Assembly: GCF_014200375.1 (NCBI RefSeq)
Contig: NZ_JACHBP010000001.1
Coordinates: 744,001-808,000 of the forward strand
DNA length: 64,000 nt
Origin: Terrimesophilobacter mesophilus
GTDB taxonomy: Bacteria > Actinomycetota > Actinomycetes > Actinomycetales > Microbacteriaceae
Direction: 5' to 3'
Below are positions 1 to 9,145 of the stretch, piece by piece. A program made the position numbers and the translations under genes. Numbering within the stretch: the stretch's first letter is position 1; every line of letters starts with the position of its first letter. The notes under the pieces were generated by a model that saw only the letters and a list, made by a program, of their open reading frames with translations, was not told where the DNA came from and did no database searches.

Positions 1-446
1 ACGTTCGAGAGGATGCTCGCATCATCGGCCTGCAGGATGGCCCTCCCCGTGTCGCCGTCGAGTCCGGCGCCGGCTGCGTCGGCGATGAGCCCGAAGAAGA
101 TGGCGAGGTGGCCGACGCCGCCCACGAGTCCGGCCGCCGTGAGGTAACCGCCGATCGTCGTGAGCGTCCAGCCCTTCGTGCGGACGAGCATCGTCGTCGA
201 GACGATCCCGGCGACCCAGGCGAGCGGGCCGAGTACGGCGAGGAGCCCGACGAGAAGCCACAGGCCGGGGTTCTCCCCGGTGATGTCGATGGGTGTCCCT
301 GCCGGGTCGCTCGGCTGCACGAACCACTGGATGACGGTCGCGGCGATGAGGCTCAGCATCCCGAGCGCCATGCCGACGATTCCGGCCACACGCCACACCC
401 GTTCTGCCGTCGTGGTGATCGCTGCCGATTCTGTCGTTGCTGTCAT
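1..446 (-). CDS. Multi-pass membrane protein, C-terminus beyond the window
   Basis: An open frame from an ATG at 446 runs leftward off the window edge; 148 codons are visible. A GAGAAGG ribosome-binding site lies about 10 nt upstream of the ATG. The protein has a short polar N-terminus and then about four hydrophobic segments (roughly residues 18-38, 58-78, 83-93 and 100-122), with an outside-type loop carrying PSDPAGTPIDITGENPG. No family is recognised. It is transcribed divergently from the histidine kinase at 659. That spacing leaves open a regulatory link with the two-component system but does not show one. Confidence 0.75.
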   Translation of the reverse strand, partial: MTATTESAAITTTAERVWRVAGIVGMALGMLSLIAATVIQWFVQPSDPAGTPIDITGENPGLWLLVGLLAVLGPLAWVAGIVSTTMLVRTKGWTLTTIGGYLTAAGLVGGVGHLAIFFGLIADAAGAGLDGDTGRAILQADDASILSN

Positions 447-603
447 TGGCCTTGCCCTTCTCTCGTGGCATCGGATGATGCCCTTCGTGTGATGACGCTC
501 ACAGCCTCGCTCCGGGACGAGCCCGCCCGCGTCGTCGGGATGGGCTAACCGGGCGGGCTGCGCGGTGGAATCCTGCCCGCGCGGCGTCGCCCATCCGGAT
601 GCC

Positions 604-625
604 GTCATTCATCCGAATGGGTGAC
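604..625. promoter_or_regulatory. Dyad in the divergent intergenic region upstream of the histidine kinase
   Basis: Inverted repeat GTCATTC (604-610), spacer, GAATG and GTGAC (615-625). It ends 21 bp before the -10 box at 647, about where an activator or autoregulator would bind. The NarL-type response regulator encoded downstream is the obvious candidate, by inference only. Confidence 0.35.
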
Positions 626-646
626 GACGCCCGGCGAGCGCCGCAA

Positions 647-652
647 TAGAGT
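647..652 (+). promoter_or_regulatory. -10 box TAGAGT of a leaderless-type promoter
   Basis: TAGAGT ends 6 nt before the ATG at 659, which places the expected transcription start on or next to the start codon. No convincing -35 is seen. Confidence 0.45.
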
Positions 653-658
653 GGGGAA

Positions 659-1795
659 ATGTTGGGTCGAGTCGCGCCCTGGCTGCGCGGGCGGCTCTTC
701 GGGTTTCCGCGGGGGGACCTCCTTCTCTCCGCGGCACTCTGCCTCGTCGCCGTCGTGAGCGTGTTGACCGGCAACCCGGACGAGGGCCCTCTCATCGTCA
801 CCCTTCCGGTCGCCGTCGCGACGACCATCGCCCTCGCCTGGCGCACCAGGGTGCCGGTCCTGACGGTCGCGATCGTGCTCGCAGCGGATGTCGCCCAGCT
901 CCTGCTCGCGCAGCCGGCCGGATCGCTGTGGTCCCTCGTGGTCTTCGTCATCGCCATGTACTCCGTGGCCGCCAACTACACCGAGGGGATGGCGGCCGTC
1001 GTCGGCGTCGTCATGGTCGCGACGATCCTGATCGAGGAGAAGGTCACCGAGGGTCAGGACTACCTCTTCATCATCCTGTTGTTCGGTGGGGTCTGGCTCC
1101 TCGGGCGGGCGAGCCGACTGTGGCGCGGACGAGTGACGAGGGCCGAGCAGCATGAGCGGGACCTCGCCCTTCTCGCGGTGTCCGATGAGCGAGTACGCAT
1201 CGCTCGGGAACTTCACGACATCGTCGCGCACAGCCTGAGCGTCATCGCCGTCCAGGCGGATGCCGCGGATGCGGCGCTCGAACACGACCCGCCACGCGCC
1301 AGGGAGCCGCTCCGGGTCATCCGGGAGACCGCGCGCTCGGCGCTCGGAGAGATCAGGGACATGCTGCAGCTCCTGCGGGCGGACGACGGCGAGACCCGCC
1401 CCGCGCCCGGGCTCGCCGCTCTCGACGACCTTCTCGCGTCGGCACGGGATGCCGGACTCGCGGTCGACGCGCACGTGCAGCTGGGCGGGCGGAGTCTGCC
1501 GCCCGTCGTCGACCTCGCCGCGTACCGCATCCTCCAGGAAGCGCTCACCAATGTCGCACGGCACGCCGGCGCCGTGCCGGTGACACTGACGGCGGAGGTG
1601 ACAGACGATACCCTCGAGCTTGCGGTCACCAACGCGCAGGGTCAGTCGGCGCGGAGAGTCGCGAGCGCAGGCGTCGGGCTGCTCGGCATCCGGGAGCGGA
1701 TCACCCTCCTGGGGGGAAGCCTCGAGGCGGGCGAGGTCGCCGGTGGCGGGTTCCGGCTCGTCGCCCGGTTGCCGTTCGAGGGGAGGACACCGTGA
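659..1795 (+). CDS. Sensor histidine kinase, DesK/NarX type (HisKA_3)
   Basis: This 378-residue membrane kinase phosphorylates its partner regulator in response to an unknown signal. The N-terminal ~150 residues form four to five hydrophobic segments with little extracytoplasmic sequence. The dimerisation/phosphoacceptor box is ARELHDIVAHSLS with His186, typical of HisKA_3. A HATPase_c domain follows, with an N-box (LQEALTNVARHAG) and a glycine-rich motif GVGLLGIRERI. The stop overlaps the GTG start of the response regulator by 4 bp, so the two are translationally coupled. A -10 box 6 nt upstream suggests leaderless expression. The stimulus cannot be inferred. Confidence 0.93.
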   Translation: MLGRVAPWLRGRLFGFPRGDLLLSAALCLVAVVSVLTGNPDEGPLIVTLPVAVATTIALAWRTRVPVLTVAIVLAADVAQLLLAQPAGSLWSLVVFVIAMYSVAANYTEGMAAVVGVVMVATILIEEKVTEGQDYLFIILLFGGVWLLGRASRLWRGRVTRAEQHERDLALLAVSDERVRIARELHDIVAHSLSVIAVQADAADAALEHDPPRAREPLRVIRETARSALGEIRDMLQLLRADDGETRPAPGLAALDDLLASARDAGLAVDAHVQLGGRSLPPVVDLAAYRILQEALTNVARHAGAVPVTLTAEVTDDTLELAVTNAQGQSARRVASAGVGLLGIRERITLLGGSLEAGEVAGGGFRLVARLPFEGRTP

Positions 1796-2466
1796 CGACC
1801 GTTCTCCTCGTCGACGACCAGGAACTCGTGCGCACCGGATTCCGTCTCATCCTCGATCTCGAGCCCGGCATCGACGTCGTCGGGGAAGCGGCCAACGGCG
1901 CCCAGGGTGTGCAGCTCGTCGCGGAGCTGCATCCGGATGTCGTGCTCATGGACGTGCGGATGCCCGTGCTCGACGGCATCCGGGCGACCGAACGCATCGT
2001 GGCCGGCGGATCGGCATCGCGCGTGCTCATCCTCACGACCTTCGACCTCGATGAGTTCGTGTACGACGCCCTGCGCGTCGGGGCGAGCGGCTTCCTCCTG
2101 AAGGATGCCCCGCGGGACCAGCTCGTCTCGGCGGTGCGCGTGGTCGCCGGCGGCGAGTCGTTGCTCGCGCCCCCGATCACCCGGCGGCTCATCGAGCGGT
2201 TCATCGGCCAGCCGCCGCCGGGGAGGACGTCGGATGCCATGTCCGCTCTCAGCGACCGCGAGCGCGAGGTTCTCGGACTTCTGGCGCGCGGCTCGTCCAA
2301 TGCGGAGATCGCCGGCCAGCTGTTCCTGAGTGACGCGACCGTGAAGACGCACGTTGCGCGGCTGCTCGCGAAGCTCGGCGTGCGGGACCGGATGCAGGCG
2401 GTCATCCTCGCCTACGAGACCGGCTTCATCCTCCCGGGCGGCAACCCCGCGCCGCCGGTCCGCTAG
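1792..2466 (+). CDS. Response regulator, NarL/LuxR family
   Basis: A 224-residue DNA-binding partner of the kinase at 659. Its N-terminal receiver domain has acidic pocket DDQE near residue 8, phosphoacceptor Asp54 in LMDVRMPVLDG, Thr in ILTTFD and Lys104 in LLKDAP. The C-terminal LuxR-type helix-turn-helix (about residues 155-220) carries LSDREREVLGLLARG and DATVKTHVARLLAKLG. The GTG start overlaps the kinase stop. The gene converges on the lipoprotein gene, and the two stop codons overlap by 4 bp. A dyad at 604-625 is a possible autoregulatory site. Confidence 0.95.
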   Translation: MTTVLLVDDQELVRTGFRLILDLEPGIDVVGEAANGAQGVQLVAELHPDVVLMDVRMPVLDGIRATERIVAGGSASRVLILTTFDLDEFVYDALRVGASGFLLKDAPRDQLVSAVRVVAGGESLLAPPITRRLIERFIGQPPPGRTSDAMSALSDREREVLGLLARGSSNAEIAGQLFLSDATVKTHVARLLAKLGVRDRMQAVILAYETGFILPGGNPAPPVR

Positions 2467-3359
2467 CCGCGCGCGAGACGACCGACCTCGTTGCCCGCGG
2501 TTTCGAAGAGCAATAGCCGGCCGTCGGCGTCGATGCCGGCGGTGGCCGCCTGGCCCACCCAGGCCGGAACGGGCGCTCCTTCGCACGCAATGAGGGTCGA
2601 CGGGCCGGATGTCGCCAGGAATTCACCGTCACGGCCGACGGCCCAGCGCCCCTGGCCCCCGTTGCACCCGTCGGAGCCCGTCCACGTGCCGTCCGACGCG
2701 AACACGACGTGTGGGTCGGTCGAGACCGCGTGGGCGACCGGCACCCACTTGCCGTCGAGGGCGGCATCCGTCGCCGGGCTCAGGCCGGATGGCAGGGTCG
2801 CCGCGGCATGGAAGTAGTCGCGAACCTGGACGGTGAGCTCCGGTGGCTGCGCGTAGAACTCGGCGGCGGTCGGGATCGGCTCGGGGCCGCCGTCGATCGA
2901 GAGCGAGGCGACGGTGGTGCCCGTCGCATCCACGAGGTCGTAGCCTTCGGGCGAGACCGTGAAGCCGGTCGCACTCTCCAGCCAGAAGACCGTGGGCATG
3001 GTGTTGGTGACGCAGTCGCCCATCCCGCCGAACGGGGCCGCGATGAAGAGCGTGTCGCTCGCACGCCAGGATCCCGTGATCATCCCGCAGTCTCGCCAGA
3101 GCTGGAATTCGCCCGCGTCGAGGCGCAGCCAGGTCGAGTCGGTCTCGCCCGCAGCGCCGCTGACCCGCCAGAGGTTCACGAGGCCGATCGCCTCGGACTC
3201 GCCATCGGCCGGGGTGCCGATCATGGGTGGGGCATCGGGGTTCGGGCCGCTCGGTCCGCCGCCGGGCTGCCCGGCGCAGCCGGTCAGTAGGAGCAGAACG
3301 GCCAGCGCGGGGAAAGCCAGGGCCGTCGGGGTCCGGGAGGGCACGGCGAATCGTGTCAT
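2463..3359 (-). CDS. META/HslJ-like lipoprotein
   Basis: A 298-residue predicted lipoprotein, anchored outside the membrane. The signal peptide ends in a lipobox LLLTGC near residue 28, followed by a Gly/Pro linker. The remainder looks like two repeats of an HslJ/META-type fold (DUF306): the second contains FASDGTWTGSDGCNGGQGRW, which fits the family's GCN...G pattern, and the first has a matching FQLWRDCGMITGSW. I chose the ATG at 3359, which has GTGGGTGGC just upstream; a GTG at 3410 would add 17 residues lacking signal-peptide character. Function is unknown; HslJ proteins have been tied to stress or antibiotic tolerance in other bacteria. Confidence 0.8.
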   Translation of the reverse strand: MTRFAVPSRTPTALAFPALAVLLLLTGCAGQPGGGPSGPNPDAPPMIGTPADGESEAIGLVNLWRVSGAAGETDSTWLRLDAGEFQLWRDCGMITGSWRASDTLFIAAPFGGMGDCVTNTMPTVFWLESATGFTVSPEGYDLVDATGTTVASLSIDGGPEPIPTAAEFYAQPPELTVQVRDYFHAAATLPSGLSPATDAALDGKWVPVAHAVSTDPHVVFASDGTWTGSDGCNGGQGRWAVGRDGEFLATSGPSTLIACEGAPVPAWVGQAATAGIDADGRLLLFETAGNEVGRLARG

Positions 3360-3457
3360 GCCACCCACGGTGCCAGAGGCATCCGGATGCCGCCACCCAA
3401 CGTTTCGCACTATTCGCCCGTCAGCGGCCGGTCTGCGGCCGGCACGCCCGGGAGGGG

Positions 3458-5029
3458 TCAGCGGCCGAGGAACTTCTGCAGGGCGGCGAGCTCTTCCTCG
3501 CTCGGTGCGCCCTTCGCGCCCTCACCGGCCGACGCACCGGCACCGAAGCCGAAACCTGCTCCCGCAGCGGCGGATGCCTTCGGCGCGGCCGCGAGCGCCG
3601 CGTCCTCCGCCGCCCGCTTCGCCGGGTTTCCGGAGCGGGAACCCTTCTTCTTCGGCTGCTTCTTCGCGCCGCCCGCGTAGCCCGCGCCGGGTATCGGCCC
3701 CATGCCCGGTACCTGGGGAACGCCGCCCTTCGCGACGGTCTTCATCATCTTCGCGGCCTGCTCGAAACGGTTCACGAGGGCGTTGACCTCGGTCACCGTC
3801 ATCCCCGAACCCTTCGCGATGCGCAGGCGCCGTGAACCGTTGAGAAGCCTGGGCTGCCGGCGCTCGGTGGGCGTCATCGACTGGATGATCGCCTCCGTGC
3901 GGGTGATCTCGCGCTCGTCGAAGTTGTCCAGCTGCTGGCGCATGCCCTTGGCGCCGGGCAGCATCCCGAGCATGTTCTTGATCGAGCCCATGTTCTTGAG
4001 CTGCTGCATCTGGGAGAGGAAGTCCTCGAGCGTGAAGCTGTCCGTGGCGAACTTCTCCGCGGTCTTGCGCGCCTCCTCCTCGTCGAAGGTCTTCTGCGCC
4101 TGCTCGATGAGGGTGAGGATGTCGCCGAGATCGAGGATGCGGCTCGCCATCCGGTCCGGGTAGAACGGTTCGAAATCGCCGAGCCCCTCGCCCGTGCTCG
4201 CGAACATGATCGGCCGGCCGGTGACCGACGCGACGGAGAGCGCCGCACCGCCGCGTGCGTCTCCGTCGAGTTTCGTGAGCACCACGCCCGTGAAGTCGAC
4301 GCCGTCCTGGAACGCTTTCGCCGTGGCGACGGCATCCTGCCCGATCATCGCGTCGATGACGAAGAGCACCTCGTCCGGGTCGACGGCCTTGCGGATGTCG
4401 GATGCCTGCTTCATGAGCTCTGCGTCGACGCCGAGACGGCCGGCCGTGTCGACGATGACGGTGTCGTACTGGCGGCGCTGGGCCTCCTTCACGCCGTCCC
4501 TGGCGACCTTGACCGGGTTGCCGATCCCGTTCCCCGGCTCCGGCGCCCACACCGGGACGCCGGCCTGCTCCCCCACCACCTGAAGCTGGGTCACGGCATT
4601 CGGTCGCTGCAGGTCGGCGGCGACGAGGATCGGCGTGTGCCCCTCGCTCACGAGCCACTTCGCGAGCTTGCCGGCGAGCGTGGTCTTGCCTGCGCCCTGA
4701 AGCCCCGCGAGCATGATGACGGTCGGCGGATTCTTCGCGAACTCGAGACGACGCTGTTTGCCGCCGAGGATCGTGACGAGCTCGTCGTTGACGATCTGCA
4801 CGACCTGCTGGGCGGGGTTGAGCGCCTTGTTCACCTCGTCGCCCAGCGCGCGTTCTCGGACGCTCGCGGTGAAGACCTTCACGACGTCGAGGGCGACGTC
4901 CGCGTCGAGCAGCGCGCGCCGGATCTCGCGGACTGTGCCGTCGACATCCGCCGGTGTCAGCTTTCCCTTGCCGCGCAGCTTCTTGAACGCGTCGGTCAGA
5001 CGGTCGGTGAGGTTTCCGAAGGTGGCCAT
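3458..5029 (-). CDS. ffh: Signal recognition particle protein Ffh
   Basis: The 523-residue SRP54 homologue is a GTPase that binds 4.5S RNA and signal sequences emerging from the ribosome and delivers nascent chains to FtsY. An N domain is followed by the G domain with P-loop GLQGAGKTT, DTAGRL and TKLDGDARGG. The M domain (about residues 325-440) is methionine-rich with the GSGM motif for RNA binding. The actinobacterial C-terminal tail is rich in Ala, Gly and Lys. The ATG at 5029 follows GGGGTGAT and gives MATFGNLTDRL, the usual start; a GTG at 5035 is less likely. FtsY is encoded 3.2 kb away on the same strand. Confidence 0.98.
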   Translation of the reverse strand: MATFGNLTDRLTDAFKKLRGKGKLTPADVDGTVREIRRALLDADVALDVVKVFTASVRERALGDEVNKALNPAQQVVQIVNDELVTILGGKQRRLEFAKNPPTVIMLAGLQGAGKTTLAGKLAKWLVSEGHTPILVAADLQRPNAVTQLQVVGEQAGVPVWAPEPGNGIGNPVKVARDGVKEAQRRQYDTVIVDTAGRLGVDAELMKQASDIRKAVDPDEVLFVIDAMIGQDAVATAKAFQDGVDFTGVVLTKLDGDARGGAALSVASVTGRPIMFASTGEGLGDFEPFYPDRMASRILDLGDILTLIEQAQKTFDEEEARKTAEKFATDSFTLEDFLSQMQQLKNMGSIKNMLGMLPGAKGMRQQLDNFDEREITRTEAIIQSMTPTERRQPRLLNGSRRLRIAKGSGMTVTEVNALVNRFEQAAKMMKTVAKGGVPQVPGMGPIPGAGYAGGAKKQPKKKGSRSGNPAKRAAEDAALAAAPKASAAAGAGFGFGAGASAGEGAKGAPSEEELAALQKFLGR

Positions 5030-5101
5030 GATCACCCCAGCTTAATCGAGAAGGACGGGCCTCTCCTCCATCGCGCGAGCGGTCACGCGGGCCGTCGAAG
5101 C

Positions 5102-5107
5102 TAGAGT
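5102..5107 (+). promoter_or_regulatory. -10 box TAGAGT ahead of the LLM oxidoreductase
   Basis: TAGAGT lies 7 nt before the ATG at 5115. The intervening bases contain no purine-rich ribosome-binding site, which fits a leaderless transcript. Confidence 0.45.
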
Positions 5108-5114
5108 TGCCCCC

Positions 5115-5993
5115 ATGCGGCACGGCATCGTCATCCTCCCCCAACAGCGCTGGGCCGATGCGCGCGCCACGTGGCAACGGGCAGAGGAACTCGGGTTCGA
5201 CCACGCCTGGACCTACGATCACCTCTCGTGGCGCAGCCTCGCCGGTGAGCCGTGGGGTGCGACGATCCCGACGCTCACGGCGGCGGCCGCCGTCACCTCG
5301 ACCATCCGGCTCGGAACGTTCGTGTCGTCGCCGAACTTCCGGCATCCCGTTCCGTTCGCGAAGGATCTCGCGACTCTCGACGACGTCTCCGGCGGCCGAT
5401 TCCTGCTCGGGGTCGGCTCTGGCGGCACCGGTTTCGACGCGTTCGTGCTCGGGCAGGAGCAGCTCTCCGCCCGCGAACGCCACGACCGCTTCATCGAGTT
5501 CGTGCGCGGCCTCGACGCGCTCCTGCGCTTCGAGGAGCCCGGCAGCGGTGGCATCAGCTTCAGGGGCGACTGGTTCACCGCACACGAGGCGAGAATGGTG
5601 GGCACGCCCGCACAGCATCCGCGCATGCCTTTCGTCGTCGCCGCCGATGGACCGAAAGGTCTTCGGTTCGTTGCCGAGCTGGCGGACGGCTGGGTCACCC
5701 TCGGGCGGGAATCGGACAACCTCGACGCGTGGTGGGCGTCGGTCTCGAACCTCTCACGACGCCTCGACGACGCGCTCGCCGCGCGCGGCAGGGACGCCGG
5801 CACCCTCGACCGCTACCTGAGCCTCGACTCCCACGGCTATGCGCTCGCGAGCGTCGACGCCTGGGAGGATGCCATCGGTCGGGCCGCTGAGCTCGGCTTC
5901 ACGGATGTCGTCACCCACTGGCCGCGCGCCGAGGGCGTCTACGCGGGCAGCGACGACGTCCTCGTCGAGGTGGCGAGCCGGCTGCGCCCTTAG
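5115..5993 (+). CDS. LLM-class (luciferase-like) flavin/F420-dependent oxidoreductase
   Basis: A 292-residue TIM-barrel oxidoreductase of the bacterial-luciferase superfamily. Family features are the N-terminal strand GIVILPQQRW, AEELGFDHAWTYDH, the IRLGTFVSSPNFRHP segment and GGRFLLGVGSGGTGFD. The cofactor (FMN or F420) and substrate cannot be read from sequence, but other F420 genes lie in this window. It stands alone on the plus strand between ffh and the gamma-carbonic anhydrase-like gene. The TAGAGT box 7 nt upstream suggests leaderless expression. Confidence 0.88.
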   Translation: MRHGIVILPQQRWADARATWQRAEELGFDHAWTYDHLSWRSLAGEPWGATIPTLTAAAAVTSTIRLGTFVSSPNFRHPVPFAKDLATLDDVSGGRFLLGVGSGGTGFDAFVLGQEQLSARERHDRFIEFVRGLDALLRFEEPGSGGISFRGDWFTAHEARMVGTPAQHPRMPFVVAADGPKGLRFVAELADGWVTLGRESDNLDAWWASVSNLSRRLDDALAARGRDAGTLDRYLSLDSHGYALASVDAWEDAIGRAAELGFTDVVTHWPRAEGVYAGSDDVLVEVASRLRP

Positions 5994-6057
5994 TCGCAAC
6001 GCCTGTCGGCGGCGGCACACCGATGCGGGAAGGGCCGAACCCGCCTAACGTGGAGGC

Positions 6058-6576
6058 ATGACGACAGCTCTCATCCGCACGTTCGGCGGACACACGCCGG
6101 ATGTCGACCCCGCGGCCTGGGTCGCACCCAACGCCACGCTCGTCGGCCAGGTCACGCTCGGCCCGGAGTCGAGCGTGTTCTACGGCGCGGTGCTGCGCGG
6201 CGATACCGATGCGATCTCCCTCGGCGCCCGCAGCAACCTGCAGGACAACGTCGTCGTGCACTGCGACACCGGCATTCCGACGACGATCGGCACCGGAGTG
6301 AGCGTCGGCCACGGCGCGGTCGTGCACGGCTGCACGATCGAGGACGACTGCCTCGTGGGCATGCACGCGACGGTCATGAACGGCGCGGTGATCGGCGCCG
6401 GATCACTCATCGCGGGCGGCGCCGTCGTCCTCGAGGGCGCCGTCGTCCCGCCCCGCTCTCTCGTCGCGGGCGTGCCGGCCAAGGTCCGTCGTGAGCTCAC
6501 GGACGACGAGCTCGCCGGCATCCGCGCGAACGCCGACCACTACGTGGAGCTCAGCCGGGCACACGCTGCGCTGTAG
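6058..6576 (+). CDS. Gamma-carbonic anhydrase family protein (YrdA/PaaY-like)
   Basis: A 172-residue left-handed beta-helix protein built from hexapeptide repeats. It holds the three metal-ligand histidines of the family in NVVVHCDTG and VSVGHGAVVHGC; the equivalents bind Zn or Fe between subunits of a trimer. The start ATG has GTGGAGGC just upstream, and a TAACGT box lies 6 nt before the ATG. The 3' end overlaps the convergent gene at 6551 by 26 bp. Many family members have no proven carbonic anhydrase activity, so CO2 hydration is possible but not shown. Confidence 0.9.
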   Translation: MTTALIRTFGGHTPDVDPAAWVAPNATLVGQVTLGPESSVFYGAVLRGDTDAISLGARSNLQDNVVVHCDTGIPTTIGTGVSVGHGAVVHGCTIEDDCLVGMHATVMNGAVIGAGSLIAGGAVVLEGAVVPPRSLVAGVPAKVRRELTDDELAGIRANADHYVELSRAHAAL

Positions 6577-8185
6577 CGGCGGCCTTGCGCCGCTCGAACA
6601 CGGTGTGGATGGCCCACACCGCCACCGCGACGACCCCGAATACGCAGAAGAGCACGATCCAGCGCACGAAGTCCCCGTCGATCTCGCCCCACGAGTTCGG
6701 AATCGTGAGCAGGACGAGCATGAACGCGAGCAGCCCGATCACGTAGCAGAGCAGCCACAGCCACTTGTTGTAGTCGAACAGCTTGTGGCCGTCGAGCGCC
6801 AGGAGAGGCAGCAGCGCGAGGGGCAGGCTCGCGATCCCCTCGATCGTGACCGCGCTGAAGAATTCGGATGCCGACACGAGCAGCAGGTTCCCCGGAGCTC
6901 CCGCCGCGATCGGCGCGACCACGCTGAACCCGACCCAGGCGAGGAGCGCGACGGCGAGTCCGAACCCCGTGCCGAGGATGACCACCATCGCGTTCTTCGC
7001 TTTGGACATGGTCGTGGCGAAGACGAGGCCGGCGACGAGCCCGAAGATGATTCCGGGATGGAATTCGAGCAGGCGCGCGATCAGCACGGCTACCGTGACC
7101 AGGATGAGCGACCCCCAGCGGAACTTGACCGTGGCCACGGCATCCGGGTGTCGTCTGCGCATGATCACTCGCACGAGGAACCAGGCGGCGACGTTGAACA
7201 CGAGGAGCGAGAGGAAAGCCGTCACGAGCAATCTCGCCGACATCGCATTCAGCCCGAACGACGGGTCGACGAATCCACTGATGACGGACGCGATCAGGAG
7301 GCCGGGTACGAACAGCCAGCCGAACAGTCGGCTCCTGGCGGGTGTGCCCGCCTGGTCCGGAACCGCGGATCCGGTGCCTCCGGCGCCCGCCGATTTCGAC
7401 CGGCGCGCGGCCCGTCGTTTGCGCATCCGCTCGACGAACTGGTCGTATCGCGGACCGATGACCGAGTTCAGGAGCGAACCCGGATACCCGATCACGAGAG
7501 TCAGGACGACGGCGGTTCCTCCGACGGCCGCGGCTCCCGCCGGGGTCACTGCGACATCGCCGATCGACTTGAGGCCGCTGAGCACGCTCGGGTCGGCGAT
7601 GCCGTCGCCGGCGAAGGCCTCCGTGAGCGCCACATCGATGACGAGGCTGGGGGTCGTGAACGCGCCGCCGTTGGTCGTGTAGGCGTCCCCGTCGGCGTAG
7701 CTGAGGCTGATGATGTCGTGGTTCGTCGCCGCGTTGCCGAACCGACCACCGGCGAAGAGCGGTGGTGAATCGAGCGCGGCAAGCTGGTCCGCCGAATACA
7801 GGACGCTGTTCTGCATCCCCTCACCCGTGTCGATCGAGGTGATCGCGGCGAAGTTCGTCAACCAGCCCTGTTCCTCGAAGGCGCGCGCGATCCGCACGAC
7901 GACGTCGAAGTCGACATCGGCGTAGACGAGCGTGTACTCGACGGCGGAGCCGGTGTCGAGACCGAAGGGACGGTCGGCGTCCCTCACCGCGCAATCCCAC
8001 GCTGCGACGCGCAGCGGCGGTGGCACGTACCGCAGTTCAGGGGTGAAGAACTCGAACCCGGATTGGTCGTAGTAGCTTCCGGCGCATGCGCTCTCGTCGG
8101 CGTAGGCGGGGGATGCCGTGGAGAGTGCCGCGAGCGGAAGCACGATGAAAGCCAGAGCGAGGAAAAGTCGGGTCAACCGATGCAC
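6551..8185 (-). CDS. Large membrane protein with N-terminal extracytoplasmic domain, unknown family
   Basis: A 544-residue protein from a GTG start. A Sec signal peptide ends near STASPAYADES. About 180 residues of extracytoplasmic sequence follow, including a Cys-containing stretch and YTLVYADVDFDVVVRIARAF. Then come a first membrane segment around 195-220, a basic cytoplasmic loop (RMRKRRAARRSKS), and some eight more helices. The C-terminal half reads like a small channel or transporter bundle with FHPGIIFGLVAGL. I do not recognise a named family. The gene is convergent with the gamma-carbonic anhydrase-like gene, with overlapping 3' ends. Confidence 0.8.
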   Translation of the reverse strand: MHRLTRLFLALAFIVLPLAALSTASPAYADESACAGSYYDQSGFEFFTPELRYVPPPLRVAAWDCAVRDADRPFGLDTGSAVEYTLVYADVDFDVVVRIARAFEEQGWLTNFAAITSIDTGEGMQNSVLYSADQLAALDSPPLFAGGRFGNAATNHDIISLSYADGDAYTTNGGAFTTPSLVIDVALTEAFAGDGIADPSVLSGLKSIGDVAVTPAGAAAVGGTAVVLTLVIGYPGSLLNSVIGPRYDQFVERMRKRRAARRSKSAGAGGTGSAVPDQAGTPARSRLFGWLFVPGLLIASVISGFVDPSFGLNAMSARLLVTAFLSLLVFNVAAWFLVRVIMRRRHPDAVATVKFRWGSLILVTVAVLIARLLEFHPGIIFGLVAGLVFATTMSKAKNAMVVILGTGFGLAVALLAWVGFSVVAPIAAGAPGNLLLVSASEFFSAVTIEGIASLPLALLPLLALDGHKLFDYNKWLWLLCYVIGLLAFMLVLLTIPNSWGEIDGDFVRWIVLFCVFGVVAVAVWAIHTVFERRKAAATAQRVPG

Positions 8186-8256
8186 GGATACACGTTAGTG
8201 GTCTGCGGCCCACAGTGCGAGAGTTTTATCCGCGGGTCGAGTGCCGTGCGCCGCGC

Positions 8257-9135
8257 CTAACCGACCAGATTCTGCACGAACACGTGCGGGGTGAATCCGG
8301 TCAGGTCACCGATGCCCTCGCCTTGCCCGACGAGCTTGATGGGGATGCCGGTCCTCTCCTGCACGGCGAGCACGAATCCGCCCTTCGCAGACCCGTCGAG
8401 CTTCGTGAGGACGAGACCGGTCACACCGGCGTGCTCGATGAACGCCTCGGCCTGGGCGAGCCCGTTCTGGCCCGTCGTCGCGTCGAGCACGAGGAGCACC
8501 TCAGCGATCTCGGCCTGCTTCTCGATCACGCGTCGGATCTTCGCCAGCTCGTCCATGAGTCCGCTCTTGGTCTGCAGGCGCCCGGCCGTGTCGATGAGCA
8601 CGATGTCGATGCCATCGCGCTGCGCCCTCTCCACGGTCTGGAATGCGACGGATGCCGGATCCTGACCCTGCTGCTGGGGCTTCACGATCTGGGCGCCGCC
8701 GCGCTCCGCCCACGTCGCCAGCTGCTCGACCGCCGCCGCCCGGAACGTGTCGGCCGCGCCGACCACGACACTGCGTCCGTGATTCGCGAGGAACTTCGCG
8801 AACTTGCCGATCGTCGTCGTCTTGCCCACGCCGTTGACCCCGACGACGAGGACCACGGCGGGGCGGGCGGACAGGGTCAGCGTCGGGTCGAGTCGAGCGA
8901 GGCGCTCCTCCAGGGTCTCGCGCAGCATCCGCTTGAGGTCAGCGGGATCCGTCGTCCTGAACAGGTCGACGCTCGCGCGCAACTCGGTGACGACTGAGTC
9001 CGTGACATCCGGTCCGAAATCGGCCGAGATGAGGGCATCCTCGAGGTCATCCCAGGTCTCGTCGTCGATCGTCTTCTTCGCGAACATGCCGCGAAGCGCG
9101 CCGCCGAGCGACCAGGGGTGGGAGCTCTCAGCCAT
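8257..9135 (-). CDS. ftsY: Signal recognition particle receptor FtsY
   Basis: The 292-residue SRP receptor GTPase docks Ffh-bound ribosomes at the membrane. The acidic A domain is nearly absent, so this is a short NG-type FtsY. It begins MAESSHPWSLGGALRGMF with an amphipathic N-terminus. GTPase motifs are GVNGVGKTTT, DTAGRLQTKSG and TKLDGSAKGG. The ATG at 9135 is preferred over upstream codons, which add nonsense-like sequence. It lies 10 bp downstream of the MFS gene on the same strand, so smc, MFS and ftsY may be co-transcribed. Confidence 0.97.
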   Translation of the reverse strand: MAESSHPWSLGGALRGMFAKKTIDDETWDDLEDALISADFGPDVTDSVVTELRASVDLFRTTDPADLKRMLRETLEERLARLDPTLTLSARPAVVLVVGVNGVGKTTTIGKFAKFLANHGRSVVVGAADTFRAAAVEQLATWAERGGAQIVKPQQQGQDPASVAFQTVERAQRDGIDIVLIDTAGRLQTKSGLMDELAKIRRVIEKQAEIAEVLLVLDATTGQNGLAQAEAFIEHAGVTGLVLTKLDGSAKGGFVLAVQERTGIPIKLVGQGEGIGDLTGFTPHVFVQNLVG

Positions 9136-9145
9136 GAGAGAGAGC

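Noticed and set aside
3522-5618. Long antisense or alternate frame over ffh on the minus strand (698 codons)
   Set aside because: Arg/Gly/Pro-rich composition with no motifs; ffh in another frame has every family signature. High GC produces such open frames.
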